Shown here piece after piece: positions 33,640-42,694 of a stretch of 64,000 nt of DNA. This DNA is from PALSA-1353 sp050014015 (lineage in GTDB: Bacteria > Planctomycetota > Phycisphaerae > Tepidisphaerales > Tepidisphaeraceae). Location of the stretch: the NCBI GenBank assembly GCA_050014015.1, contig JBEKEC010000011.1, forward strand, positions 1 through 64,000, given 5' to 3'. Each line of letters starts with the position of its first letter. The stretch's first letter is position 1. The position numbers and the translations under genes were made by a program. The notes beneath the pieces were generated by a model that saw only the letters and a list, made by a program, of their open reading frames with translations, was not told where the DNA came from and did not search any database.

Positions 33640-33750
33640 GACCTGCCATCTCGCCATCCGCACGTTCACCGGGATCGGCTCATAACGCCGGAAATATCGA
33701 ACGCGTCTATCGCGAGCGGTGAAACCATTATCTATCATCCACGTTCTAAA

Positions 33751-35556
33751 ATGCCCCCCAACGCATGCTTGCGACGAAATGATGTCCGCAACGCCATTGC
33801 TTGCGCTGCCGCCGTCGCCGCCGCGTTCCTGATCGTAAACCCGTTCGTGCAGATGCCCTTTAATGATGACTGGACGTACTCATTTACCGTCCGCGAACTG
33901 CTCCGAACCGGGCATCTGACCTACCACTGCGGCGAATCAGCTTCGTTCATCACTCAGGCCTACTGGGGCGCATTCATTGCAAGATTATTCGGATACTCGT
34001 TTGTGGCGCTGCGATTCTCGACTTTGCCATGGGCCGCCGGCTCGGCCACGCTTTGCTATCTCCTGGCTCGACACGCCAACCTCCGTCCGGCGCCGGCAGT
34101 TTTCTCGACCTTGCTCCTCGGCCTTTCCCCCCTTTTCCTGCCCCTGGCAACTTCGTTCATGACCGATGTCCCATCTCTGTTTCTCTTTTTATTCTCGACC
34201 TATGCGTTCGCTCTTGCGGCGCGCCTGCAAAATCGTGCGGCGATGATCGCCTTGGCCATTGGATTTCTTGCCGGTCTGGTCGGTGGCCTCAATCGCCAAA
34301 CCCTCTGGATCGTTCCCCTCACCGCCGGACCTTACGTTGCCTGGCTTCGCCGATCCGAGCGATCCTTCATGGTCACCTCGACCATCGGTGTTCTTGTCAA
34401 TCTCGCCGCCGCACTCGCCGCCGCCAAATGGTTTTACCGTCAGCCCTACGTCATCTCGGAGTGGAGCTTCACCCAGACCTTCACTGTCGGCCTGCGCACT
34501 TGGCGCTATTCTGAAGCAATATGGTTCAGTTTCCTCCTCACAACCCTGCTTCTGACTCTTCCCGCCGCATTGCCCGCAGCCTGGGGATCTTTGGTCCTCA
34601 CCCTGCGCACTGCCCGCACCCGGCGCCGCGGTCTGGCGGCGGTCGCCGCGCTGCTTGTCGCCGCTCAGATCATGGTCTGGCCCGATCTAACCATCGAGCC
34701 CTGGCTCGGCGATATCGTCTCGCGCCGAGGCGTTATGTCCACTGGTGAACTCTCCGGCCATCGCCCCATATCCCAAGCGACTTTACTAAGAGAATTGCTC
34801 GCTGCCGTGGTTCTCGTCATCGCCTGGCTCGTATTGACGGACCTGCTCGACACGCTCGTTAAGCCCCATCCCATCAAACGCCTGGCGCAGTTCTTTCGGC
34901 CTGGCGAAAACAACGTCGCCCTCCAACTTCTTTGCCTTTTCGCGATCGTATACGTCGGATTGTTCGCGTATCGCGCGCCCCACGGCTTCCTCTACGATCG
35001 TTACAGCCTGCCGCTGATCCCTTGCCTGGCCATCCCGTTCCTGCTACGCGCGCAATCGCTGAGTGCGGATCCCACCGTCGGCACGGGCCGCGCTTCGATC
35101 TTCCTTGCCTGGACCCTTCTGCTTCTTTGGGGTCTATACGCCATCGCCTCATCGCAGGACGTCCACGCTCTTGCCCAGGCTCGACGCACCGCCATCGACC
35201 GCCTATTGGCCAGCGGCGTTCCAGACACCCAGATTGCCTGCGGAGGTGAATGGGACAACTGGACCCAGCTTATCCACGAAGGACACCTCAACCTCTACGG
35301 AATCAACTCCCCGCTGGGTTCCTACAACCCCTACCTCGGCGGCACCCCCAGCCTCAAATGCCTCTATCGCGTCGAGTTTTCCCTCGGCCGCGACACGATT
35401 CCCTCCACGTTCGGCTCCGTGCCTTACCTATCCTGGCTGCCACCGTTCCATCGCGCCATTTATATTGATCGCTTCCGCAACCCAACCTGGCTCAGCTCCA
35501 CCGCTTCCCCCTCCATCCCCCCGCCGACCGATTACGAAAATTTCGATCATGATTGA
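33751..35556 (+). CDS. GT-C-like multi-pass membrane protein, paralog 3 (type A)
   Basis: A 601-residue protein very close to paralog 1: the same N-terminus pattern (RRNDVRNAIACA versus QRSDIRNAVVCA), FNDDWTYSFTVRELLRTGH, HCGESASFITQAYWGAFI, EPWLGDIVSRRG, APHGFLYDRYSLPLIPC and the tail IACGGEWDNWTQLIHEGHLN. The soluble tail ends in IYIDRFRNPTW. Separation from paralog 2 is 111 bases, and the last bases before the ATG resemble those before paralog 1, so promoter or leader DNA was copied along with the gene. Confidence 0.75.
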   Translation: MPPNACLRRNDVRNAIACAAAVAAAFLIVNPFVQMPFNDDWTYSFTVRELLRTGHLTYHCGESASFITQAYWGAFIARLFGYSFVALRFSTLPWAAGSATLCYLLARHANLRPAPAVFSTLLLGLSPLFLPLATSFMTDVPSLFLFLFSTYAFALAARLQNRAAMIALAIGFLAGLVGGLNRQTLWIVPLTAGPYVAWLRRSERSFMVTSTIGVLVNLAAALAAAKWFYRQPYVISEWSFTQTFTVGLRTWRYSEAIWFSFLLTTLLLTLPAALPAAWGSLVLTLRTARTRRRGLAAVAALLVAAQIMVWPDLTIEPWLGDIVSRRGVMSTGELSGHRPISQATLLRELLAAVVLVIAWLVLTDLLDTLVKPHPIKRLAQFFRPGENNVALQLLCLFAIVYVGLFAYRAPHGFLYDRYSLPLIPCLAIPFLLRAQSLSADPTVGTGRASIFLAWTLLLLWGLYAIASSQDVHALAQARRTAIDRLLASGVPDTQIACGGEWDNWTQLIHEGHLNLYGINSPLGSYNPYLGGTPSLKCLYRVEFSLGRDTIPSTFGSVPYLSWLPPFHRAIYIDRFRNPTWLSSTASPSIPPPTDYENFDHD

Positions 35557-35611
35557 CGATCTCCCTTGCCTTGCGGCCAGCCTATCTCCCCGATAGCCTT
35601 CGTCCACCGCA

Positions 35612-37399
35612 ATGTACAGAACCGACGCGCGAAATGCCGGTATTTGCGCTGCCCTCATCATCGCGGCTTTTTTCCTGGTCAACCCCTCCGCAGAAATGCC
35701 TTTTTGTGATGACTGGTCCTACGCATTCACAGTGCGCCGGTTGCTCGACACCGGCGCCCTCACCTACAACGGCGGCGCCACCGCCATGATCGTCTCGCAT
35801 GTCCTGTGGGGCGCGCTCTTCAGCAAGTTGTTCGGATTCAGTTTCACCGTTCTTCGCCTTAGCACGCTTCCTTTTGCCGCCGCCTCGGCTGCCCTTTGTT
35901 ACGTTCTCGCCCGCCAAGCCGCTCTCCGCCCATCGCTTGCCTTTTTTGCGTCGCTCGTACTATGCCTTTCACCTCTATTCCTGCCGTTGGCCACCTCCTT
36001 TATGACCGACGTCCCCGGCTTATTTTTCATTCTGGCATCGCTCGTGGCAATCATTCATGGCGCCAAGACGCCCGACCCGTGGCACGCCGCGGCGTGGCTC
36101 TTCATCGGTACGCTCGCCGCCGCCATTGGCGGAACCAGCCGCCAGATCGTCTGGGCCGTTCCCTTGTCCCTTCTTCCCTACCTCATGCTCCTTCGCCGAC
36201 AACACCTCGTCGTCGTTGCCGCCTCAATATCGTTATGGATTCTCGTCGCTGTGGAGGCCGCCGCGTCGATCCATTGGTTCAATCGCCAGCCCTACTCCAT
36301 CCCGGAATGGCCGCTCTCCGACTCCTTGTCTCGCGCTATCCATTTCCCGCGTCGCACCCTCATTTTTATCGTTGATGTCTGCCTCACCGCGATCTGGCTC
36401 GCCCTGCCCGCCGCCATGTTCTACGTCCCGCTTGCCCTGGGCCGGATATGGATCGAGCGACGCCGGCGCCGCGGCCTCGTCGCCGCCTCAACCGCCATCC
36501 TCGTCGCCCTCGCCTTTCTGACCCAACCAAAACTTTCTATTGTGCCCTACCTCGGAGACACCCTCTCTCCCTCCGGTTGTCTCGGTCAAATCGAATTATC
36601 CGGCGATCGGCCCTCCGTTCAGTCCACCCTTGTGCGAGAACTCCTCGGCGCTGCCGTCATCCTCGTCTGCTTTATCCTGGTGGAACACCTCGCATGTTGG
36701 CTCCTCAAGCCCCACAACGCATGGCTTCAGCTACGCGCTCTTCTCTTCCCCACCGACCTGCGAGTCGCGCTCCCCGCGATCACCCTCTTCACCCTGGCCT
36801 ATCTTTGTCTGCTTATCCCCCGCGCAACGTTCGGACTGATTTTCGATCGTTATGCCCTCCCCCTCGTCCTCTTCGCCGCCATTGGGCTCCTCGCACTCTT
36901 CCAGTCCCAAACTTCAGCCGAGCGATTGCCTCTCCGCATCTCAATCTCCGCTTATGTGCTTCTCATTTTCTTTGCTCTCTTCGGACTGGCTTTTACGCAG
37001 GACATGCTCGCCCTCGCCCGTGCCCGTGCCTCCGCCGTCCGATTGCTTCGTGAGCATGCGATCCCCGCAACCGAAATCGCCGCCGGAATCGAGTACGATT
37101 GCTGGACCCAGGCGCAGGCAGCCGGACACGTCAACAAGTACGAAATCAGGGTCCCACCCAATGCTTTCAACCCAACCCAGGGTTATACCCCCGCCCTCAA
37201 ATGCCTCTATCGCGTCGAATTCCAACCCCGCTCCGACACCATTCCCAGCGAATTTGGCTCCATCGAATACACCTCATGGCTTCCTCCGTTCCAACGGCGG
37301 ATCTACATCGACCGCTTCCGCCATCCCTGGTGGCTCGATGCCGCCAATCCCTCACCCCTGCCCCTTCCCCAGGATTTTGAGACGTTCTATACCAACTGA
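35612..37399 (+). CDS. GT-C-like multi-pass membrane protein, paralog 4 (type B)
   Basis: A 595-residue protein matching paralog 2: YNGGATAMIVSHVLWGALFSKLFG, IAAGIEYDCWTQAQAAGHVN, NAFNPTQGYTPALKCLYRVE and the ending IYIDRFRHPWW. The first acidic motif is FCDDWSYAFTVR, with cysteine in place of the asparagine found in the other three. It follows paralog 3 by 55 bases and ends seven bases before the convergent fusA. Function and substrate are unknown; the paralogs could glycosylate different acceptors or form A-B pairs. Confidence 0.75.
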   Translation: MYRTDARNAGICAALIIAAFFLVNPSAEMPFCDDWSYAFTVRRLLDTGALTYNGGATAMIVSHVLWGALFSKLFGFSFTVLRLSTLPFAAASAALCYVLARQAALRPSLAFFASLVLCLSPLFLPLATSFMTDVPGLFFILASLVAIIHGAKTPDPWHAAAWLFIGTLAAAIGGTSRQIVWAVPLSLLPYLMLLRRQHLVVVAASISLWILVAVEAAASIHWFNRQPYSIPEWPLSDSLSRAIHFPRRTLIFIVDVCLTAIWLALPAAMFYVPLALGRIWIERRRRRGLVAASTAILVALAFLTQPKLSIVPYLGDTLSPSGCLGQIELSGDRPSVQSTLVRELLGAAVILVCFILVEHLACWLLKPHNAWLQLRALLFPTDLRVALPAITLFTLAYLCLLIPRATFGLIFDRYALPLVLFAAIGLLALFQSQTSAERLPLRISISAYVLLIFFALFGLAFTQDMLALARARASAVRLLREHAIPATEIAAGIEYDCWTQAQAAGHVNKYEIRVPPNAFNPTQGYTPALKCLYRVEFQPRSDTIPSEFGSIEYTSWLPPFQRRIYIDRFRHPWWLDAANPSPLPLPQDFETFYTN

Positions 37400-37406
37400 A
37401 ATGTGA

Positions 37407-39539
37407 TTATTTCAACGACTCCAATATCGCCGTCCTCACGTTCACCGGAACCGCCGCATAACGCAACGGCTCCATCACCGCGCTGGCCCGACCCTGGCTC
37501 ATCGAACGAAGCTCCGTCGTGTATCCGAACATTTCGCTCAGCGGAACTTCCGCTTCCACCATCCGCGTGTTGCCGCGCTGATCGCTGTTCACGATCATCC
37601 CGCGCCGACGATTCAGGTCGCCCGTCACGTTGCCCACAAATTCCTCCGGCGTCGTCACCACCAGCTTCATGATCGGCTCCAGCAGCGTCAGCCCGGCCCT
37701 CTGGCACGCCTCCTTGAACGCGATCTGCCCCGCCAGTTCAAACGCGATCTGGGAGCTGTCCACCTGGTGATAGCTCCCATCCACCAGCGTCACCTTCACG
37801 TTGATCAGCGGATAATTCGCCAGCACACCCGTCTTGGCCGCCATGCGCGCGCCGTATTCCACCGAGGGAATGTATTCCTTCGGAATCGATCCGCCGAATA
37901 CCTTGTTCTCGAACGCAAACCCCTCCTTCCATCCCCACTTCTTCAGCACCTCCGGCTCCACGCCCGTCCCGTTGAACGGCTCGATATTGATCGTGCAATC
38001 GCCGTATTGACCGCGCCCGCCCGTCTGCTTCACGTGCTTGCCCCTCACGTTCATCGCCGCTCCGACGATCGTCTCCTTATACGCAACCTTCGGCCGGCCG
38101 ACGTTCACTTCCACCCCGTGATCGCGCGTCAGCCGCATTCTCAATATCTCCAGATGCAACTCCCCCATGCCGTGGATGATCGTCTGGCCCGTTTCCTCGT
38201 CGTAATTCGCCTGGAACGTCGGGTCCTCGCGCTTCAGCGTCGTTAGCGCCTCCCCAAGCTTTTGCTTGTCCGCGGCCGTCTTCGGCTCGATCGACATGCT
38301 GATCACAGGCTCCGGAAACGTCGGACGCTCCAGAATGATCGGATGGTCCGGATTGCACAGCGTATCCCCCGTCAGCGCATCCTTGATCCCGATGCACGCC
38401 ACGATGTCCCCTGATTCCGCCACGTCGATCGGGTTCCGGTCCGCCGCGTGCATTTGAAACATCCGGCTGATGTTCTCCTTCTTGCTCCGGTTGCTGTTCA
38501 GCACCCGGCTCCCCTTCTCCAGCCTGCCGCTGTAAATCCGAACGTACGTCAAATCCCCGTGCTGGTCGTTCACGATCTTGAACACCAATCCACAGAACGG
38601 CTCATCCGGATTCGCGTGCCGCTCGACGATCTTGCCCGGGTTCTTCACGTCATGCCCCTTGATCGCCGGCATGTCCATCGGCGACGGCAGATAGTCGATC
38701 ACCCCATCCAGAAGCCGCTGAACTCCCACGTATTTCAACGCCGAACCCGTAAACACCGGATGCAGCTTGAAGTTGATCGTCGCCGCACGCAACGCCTTTC
38801 GTATTTCCTGCTCCGTCGGTTCCTGGCTGATCAGATATTTTCCCATCAGATGGTCGTCAGTCTCGGCAACCTTTTCGATGAGGTCGTGCCGCCATTTCTC
38901 GTACCGGCCCTTCTCGTCCGCGGGAATCGGCTTCTCGATGGCCGTCATGCCCCGGTCCTTGTCGTCCCCCACCGTGTAATAAATCGCCACCCCACGCAGC
39001 AGATCGATCATCCCTTTGAACGTGCTGGCCTGGCCAATGGGAATCTGCACCGCAACCGCCGGAGCCCCCAGGCGTTCCCGGATCGATTTGAAGCTGAAAT
39101 CAAAATCCGCGCCGACCTTGTCCATCTTGTTGATGAAGCAGACGCGGGGAACGTTGTACTTGGTCGCCTGCCTCCAGACGGTTTCCGACTGCGCCTCGAC
39201 CCCTTCCTTGCCGTCGAACACCGCCACCGCCCCGTCCAGCACGCGCAGCGAACGCTCCACCTCCGCCGTGAAATCCACGTGCCCCGGCGTGTCGATCAGG
39301 TTGATCGTGTACCTATCGCCAAACCGGTCCCACGGACACGTCGTCGCCGCTGAATTGATCGTGATTCCCCGCTTCTGTTCCTCCTCGTCGAAGTCCATCA
39401 CCGCCGTGCCTTCGTGCACCTCCCCCATCTTGTGAATCTTGCCCGTGTAATAAAGAATGCGCTCCGAAACCGTTGTCTTTCCCGCGTCGATGTGCGCGGC
39501 TATTCCAATATTCCGGATTTTCGTCAGATCACGAGCCAT
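37407..39539 (-). CDS. fusA: Translation elongation factor G
   Basis: A 710-residue EF-G, the GTPase that moves tRNAs and mRNA after peptide bond formation. The GTPase motifs are complete: AHIDAGKTT (about residues 15-23), RGITI, DTPGH and NKMD. The later domains show GMGELHLEI (domain III), GGRGQYGD (domain IV) and the C-terminal domain V ending. The start at 39539 gives the usual MARDLTKIRNIGI; an open frame upstream is non-coding. It stands alone, away from rpsL/rpsG/tuf, so it may be a second copy. The convergent paralog 4 ends seven bases from its stop. Confidence 0.93.
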   Translation of the reverse strand: MARDLTKIRNIGIAAHIDAGKTTVSERILYYTGKIHKMGEVHEGTAVMDFDEEEQKRGITINSAATTCPWDRFGDRYTINLIDTPGHVDFTAEVERSLRVLDGAVAVFDGKEGVEAQSETVWRQATKYNVPRVCFINKMDKVGADFDFSFKSIRERLGAPAVAVQIPIGQASTFKGMIDLLRGVAIYYTVGDDKDRGMTAIEKPIPADEKGRYEKWRHDLIEKVAETDDHLMGKYLISQEPTEQEIRKALRAATINFKLHPVFTGSALKYVGVQRLLDGVIDYLPSPMDMPAIKGHDVKNPGKIVERHANPDEPFCGLVFKIVNDQHGDLTYVRIYSGRLEKGSRVLNSNRSKKENISRMFQMHAADRNPIDVAESGDIVACIGIKDALTGDTLCNPDHPIILERPTFPEPVISMSIEPKTAADKQKLGEALTTLKREDPTFQANYDEETGQTIIHGMGELHLEILRMRLTRDHGVEVNVGRPKVAYKETIVGAAMNVRGKHVKQTGGRGQYGDCTINIEPFNGTGVEPEVLKKWGWKEGFAFENKVFGGSIPKEYIPSVEYGARMAAKTGVLANYPLINVKVTLVDGSYHQVDSSQIAFELAGQIAFKEACQRAGLTLLEPIMKLVVTTPEEFVGNVTGDLNRRRGMIVNSDQRGNTRMVEAEVPLSEMFGYTTELRSMSQGRASAVMEPLRYAAVPVNVRTAILESLK

Positions 39540-39642
39540 AAAAACCCTGCCACTTCTGGGCCGATCATTATTGTCAGTGCGCCCTCGCAGCGGCCAAAGT
39601 TTCGACCTTGACACACCCGATGCCCCGCCGAAAGAGCGGAGT

Positions 39643-39670
39643 AATGTAATCAGCCCAAGTCAATCGTCAA
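39643..39670 (-). promoter_or_regulatory. Candidate fusA promoter
   Basis: On the minus strand TTGACG (39670-39665) and TACATT (39648-39643) are 16 bases apart, five and four of six matches to the sigma-70 consensus. The implied leader is about 100 bases. Confidence 0.35.
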
Positions 39671-39741
39671 GCGTACCCAACCTCGCCCTCTTTTGCCCGC
39701 TTCCCGCGATTCACGCAGCGGCTCAATCTCTCAATCCAAAG

Positions 39742-39763
39742 CCCTGGGAGCTTGCTCCCTGGG
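39742..39763. repeat. Palindrome with GCTTGC centre
   Basis: GGGAGC TT GCTCCC (39746-39759), flanked by CCCT and TGGG. The centre is the complement of the GCAAGC centres at 47296 and 54018, with different arms. Confidence 0.55.
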
Positions 39764-40160
39764 TAATCCAAATCGCTTCAGCGTTCAACTTGACCCACTA
39801 TCGGCAATCACTTTCCACGTTTTCCCGGTTTCAGTCGGCTTCGTTGTTCGGAACGAACAAAAATCATTACGCAAAACTTGGGTATTTGAAGTGTAACCAC
39901 AATCCCCAAAATCCCTTACGTTTCTTCCATCAATCGAGTTTTCGCTTAACTCACTGGCAAACGCGGGCCGATAAGACTAAGAACCGGAAATAGCCTTCGA
40001 ATGGGCATAATCCGGTCATTTTAGCTGGATGGAATCGAACGCCCTTGCGGGGCTGAAAACCCCGATCCCGCAGGGCCGGCTGCCGGGGCTATTTTCTCGT
40101 GGCGAACTCAGCCACACAACCTCTGCCGGCCAAATGTCGTATTACTGATGAAGGACAGTC

Positions 40161-42260
40161 ATGAGACGGATTCTCATCACCGCCGAGATTGTCATGCTCA
40201 TCGGGTTGATGGGTTACCCCTATCTCACCCATGGCGATACGGCGCCGCTCCCCACCACCCGGCCGGCCCCGACCCCTGAACTCACCCCGCCAAACCCATT
40301 CGCACAGCTCCATGGCCATCCCGGATTCTGGCGCCTGGCCGAAGATCAGGCCGGTGTCTGGTGGTTCCTCTCCCCCGATGGAAAACTTGAATTCCTCAAC
40401 ACCGTCACCACCGTCCAACCCGAGCAGGACGGCCGCGACAAAGGCTCGATCCATTTCGTCTCGACGAATTGGGATGACCGTTACCAAGCCGCCGACCTCG
40501 AACAATGGGCCAAGGCCACGCTGACGCGCGTGCAGGACTACGGCTTCAAGGGCCTGGGCGCCTGGTGCAATCCCGCGTTCCACGCCCTCGATGTCCCCAT
40601 GAGCCAGGACCTTAACCTTTGGGCTTGGGTCACCGACGCTTCCAAGCGCTTCTATTCCCCCGATTGGGCACAGATGGCCCAGCAAGCGGTCAAGGCCCAG
40701 GTGCCCCCGCTCCGCGATAACCGCAATCTCCTCGGTTATTTCCTCGACAACGAGCTGGACTGGGGCGACGGCTTTGCCGGCCCAGGCGCCTATTTCGACA
40801 ATCTCCCCAACAACGATCCAAACCGTCAGCAGGTCATCGAAACCGTTCACTACGTCTGGCCGCAGCTTCACGATTTCAATCTCGCCTGGGATGCCAAACT
40901 TAAAGACTGGTCCCAACTCGAATCCTGGCAGGTGCTCCCCCGCGAGCCGACCCGCGCCTACGATCGTCTCAGCACCGCCTGGCTCTCTCACCTGGCCCAG
41001 GACTATTTCCGCGTCACCACCGATCTGGTGCGGCGGTACGATCCGAATCACCTGATCCTCGGCGTTCGCTTCAAGGGCTTCGCCCCCGAGCAGGTCGTTG
41101 CCGCTTCACGCGGCTACACCGACTCCCAATCCCTCAACTATTATGTCGCCGATGCTCGCCTCGACGCCGAAATGTTCCACATGATGTATCAGCGCTCCGG
41201 ACAGCCCATCATCATCAGCGAATATTCCTTCCATTCCATGGACGGCCGCAGCGGCAACCTCGACACCGTTGGCTTCAGCGCACAGGTTCCCGACCAGCAG
41301 GCCCGCGCTGAGGGATACCGCCTGATGACCACCCGCCTGGCGCGCGTCCCCTACATCGTCGGCGCCGACTGGTTCCAATGGTGCGACGAGCCACCCGCCG
41401 GACGCAGCAGCGACGGCGAAGACGTCAACTTCGGCGTCGTCGACGTCCACGACAAGCCCTACGATCTCCTGGTCGATTCCATCCGCCAAACCGCACCGTT
41501 GCTCGACCCCATCCACGCCCACAGCCCCGGCGATTCCCAGTCCGATGTCTGGCGTGAAAGCTATGCCGTCACCCCCACCATGCACGTCCCCTTCCTCGCC
41601 CATCCGCCCGCGCTTGATGGAGACCTCAGCCATTGGACCGGCTGCGCTCCGCTCGACAATGTCCGGCGCGAGCACACCGTCGGCCTCGATCGCCGACAGG
41701 TCCGCGACCCCGATGTCTTCCTGGGCTGGACCCAGCAGGGACTTTACCTCGCGCTCCAGGTCTTCGACCCACATATCGAAACCGCTCCGGCCAATGCCTG
41801 GTGGTGGACGCGCGACAACGTCGAACTGTTCCTTTCCACCCATCCCGTCGCCGCCGACCAGGTCAGCTACGACCTCAATTGCCATCAATTCTTCGTCGTT
41901 CCCAAGGACTCTACGGTGGCCGATGCCGCCGTCGTCGGCCAATGGCACCGCGACGGCGACGCCCTGAAAGACAATCTCATCCCCGACCCCGACATTCACA
42001 AGGCCGTTAAGATTCTTCCCGACCGTTACATCGTCGAGCTTTTCATTCCCGCCTCCGCTCTGCACGGCTACGATCCATCCCGCGAGCCGGTGTTGGCTTT
42101 CAACCTCCACGTCCGCGACTTCACCAACGCCGCCGATTTCTTCTGGTCCGCCCCCAAATCCTCCCGCACCGAGCTCCGCCCCAACACCTGGGGCGCCCTC
42201 TACCTCGACCCGCCCGCCAACGGCTCAATCGCTCATTCCGCCCAGGCCCGCGCGAATTGA
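40161..42260 (+). CDS. GH50-like glycoside hydrolase with C-terminal CBM9-like domain
   Basis: A 699-residue exported enzyme. The N-terminal hydrophobic segment (about residues 4-22) is a signal peptide or anchor. Residues about 45-450 form a TIM barrel of the beta-agarase/GH50 style: WFLSPDGKLEFLN at the start, the likely acid/base in FLDNELDWG (E198) and the likely nucleophile in IISEYSFHS (E354), then ADWFQWCDEP. Residues about 470-690 look like a CBM9/DOMON-type sugar-binding module (HPPALDGDLSHWTG, NVELFLS, FNLHVRD). The substrate is probably an algal or other galactan, by family analogy only. GAAGGA precedes the ATG. No sugar transporter is adjacent. Confidence 0.75.
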   Translation: MRRILITAEIVMLIGLMGYPYLTHGDTAPLPTTRPAPTPELTPPNPFAQLHGHPGFWRLAEDQAGVWWFLSPDGKLEFLNTVTTVQPEQDGRDKGSIHFVSTNWDDRYQAADLEQWAKATLTRVQDYGFKGLGAWCNPAFHALDVPMSQDLNLWAWVTDASKRFYSPDWAQMAQQAVKAQVPPLRDNRNLLGYFLDNELDWGDGFAGPGAYFDNLPNNDPNRQQVIETVHYVWPQLHDFNLAWDAKLKDWSQLESWQVLPREPTRAYDRLSTAWLSHLAQDYFRVTTDLVRRYDPNHLILGVRFKGFAPEQVVAASRGYTDSQSLNYYVADARLDAEMFHMMYQRSGQPIIISEYSFHSMDGRSGNLDTVGFSAQVPDQQARAEGYRLMTTRLARVPYIVGADWFQWCDEPPAGRSSDGEDVNFGVVDVHDKPYDLLVDSIRQTAPLLDPIHAHSPGDSQSDVWRESYAVTPTMHVPFLAHPPALDGDLSHWTGCAPLDNVRREHTVGLDRRQVRDPDVFLGWTQQGLYLALQVFDPHIETAPANAWWWTRDNVELFLSTHPVAADQVSYDLNCHQFFVVPKDSTVADAAVVGQWHRDGDALKDNLIPDPDIHKAVKILPDRYIVELFIPASALHGYDPSREPVLAFNLHVRDFTNAADFFWSAPKSSRTELRPNTWGALYLDPPANGSIAHSAQARAN

Positions 42261-42313
42261 CCAACCCAATTCTCCCGATCATCCGCCCATCGCAAGATAC
42301 CCCTCCCAGAACG

Positions 42314-42332
42314 CCCACGGCGCCGCCGTGGG
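42314..42332. repeat. Interspersed palindrome, family C, copy 2
   Basis: CCCACGGC, GCC, GCCGTGGG with GAACG before it, identical in arms and loop to the copy at 26113. It is followed within 40 bases by a family B element. Confidence 0.8.
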
Positions 42333-42370
42333 GATCGCCGCCGATGCGCGAAACTTCCTGCGCAGGATTT

Positions 42371-42410
42371 CCCCCTCCCCATGTACTCAGGGGGAGGGTT
42401 GGGGTGGGGG
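42371..42410. repeat. Interspersed repeat, family B
   Basis: CCCTCCCC and GGGGAGGG arms around ATGTACTCAG, followed by GGTTGGGGTGGGGG. Other copies are at 45425, 48955 (fuller) and 59983, with a truncated copy at 29470. The element is related to family A by its shared GTACTC/GGGTxGGGTG wording. Confidence 0.8.
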
Positions 42411-42432
42411 TCGAACGTCGAACGATCCGCGC

Positions 42433-42438
42433 TATAAT
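42433..42438 (+). promoter_or_regulatory. TATAAT six bases before a start codon (possible leaderless transcript)
   Basis: A perfect -10 box ends seven bases before the ATG at 42445, and no ribosome binding site is visible. TCGAAC at 16 bases upstream is a poor -35. If used, transcription would start at or near the A of the ATG. Confidence 0.35.
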
Positions 42439-42444
42439 GTGCTC

Positions 42445-42678
42445 ATGCTACTCGAGCAGCTTACCAAGGTCCTCCACGCGCAGCCGTTTCGACCGTTCAC
42501 AATCCACATGGGCGACGGGCGCGTATTTCTGGTGAAGCACCGCGACTTCATCTCGCATTCCCCCTCTGGCCGAACGGTGATCGTTTATGACAACGACGAT
42601 AGCTTCAGCATCCTGGACATGCTATTGGTGACCGAGTTGGAAGTGCATCCCCCCGCCAAACCCGAAGCTGCCGCATAG
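42445..42678 (+). CDS. Small conserved-looking hypothetical protein, 77 aa
   Basis: Starts MLLEQLTKVLHAQPFRPFTI and continues with HMGDGR, FLVKHRDFISHSPSGRTVIV and DDSFSILDMLLVTELEVHPP. I recognise this pattern as a small protein of unknown function that is frequent in planctomycetes. It is soluble, probably beta-rich, and has no catalytic motif. The start is the ATG at 42445; the frame is open upstream but that part is translated family B repeat. It is convergent with mnmG. Confidence 0.7.
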   Translation: MLLEQLTKVLHAQPFRPFTIHMGDGRVFLVKHRDFISHSPSGRTVIVYDNDDSFSILDMLLVTELEVHPPAKPEAAA

Positions 42679-42694
42679 GAATGCAAACGGGGGA

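Larger units (their letters stand above)
39540..40160. other. Intergenic region between divergent fusA and glycosidase genes
   Basis: About 620 bases, AT-richer in the middle. It contains a candidate fusA promoter (39643-39670) and a GGGAGCTTGCTCCC palindrome (39746-39759). A GGGGCTGAAAACCCC-type repeat lies near 40055-40095. No protein-like frame was found in either direction. Confidence 0.5.
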
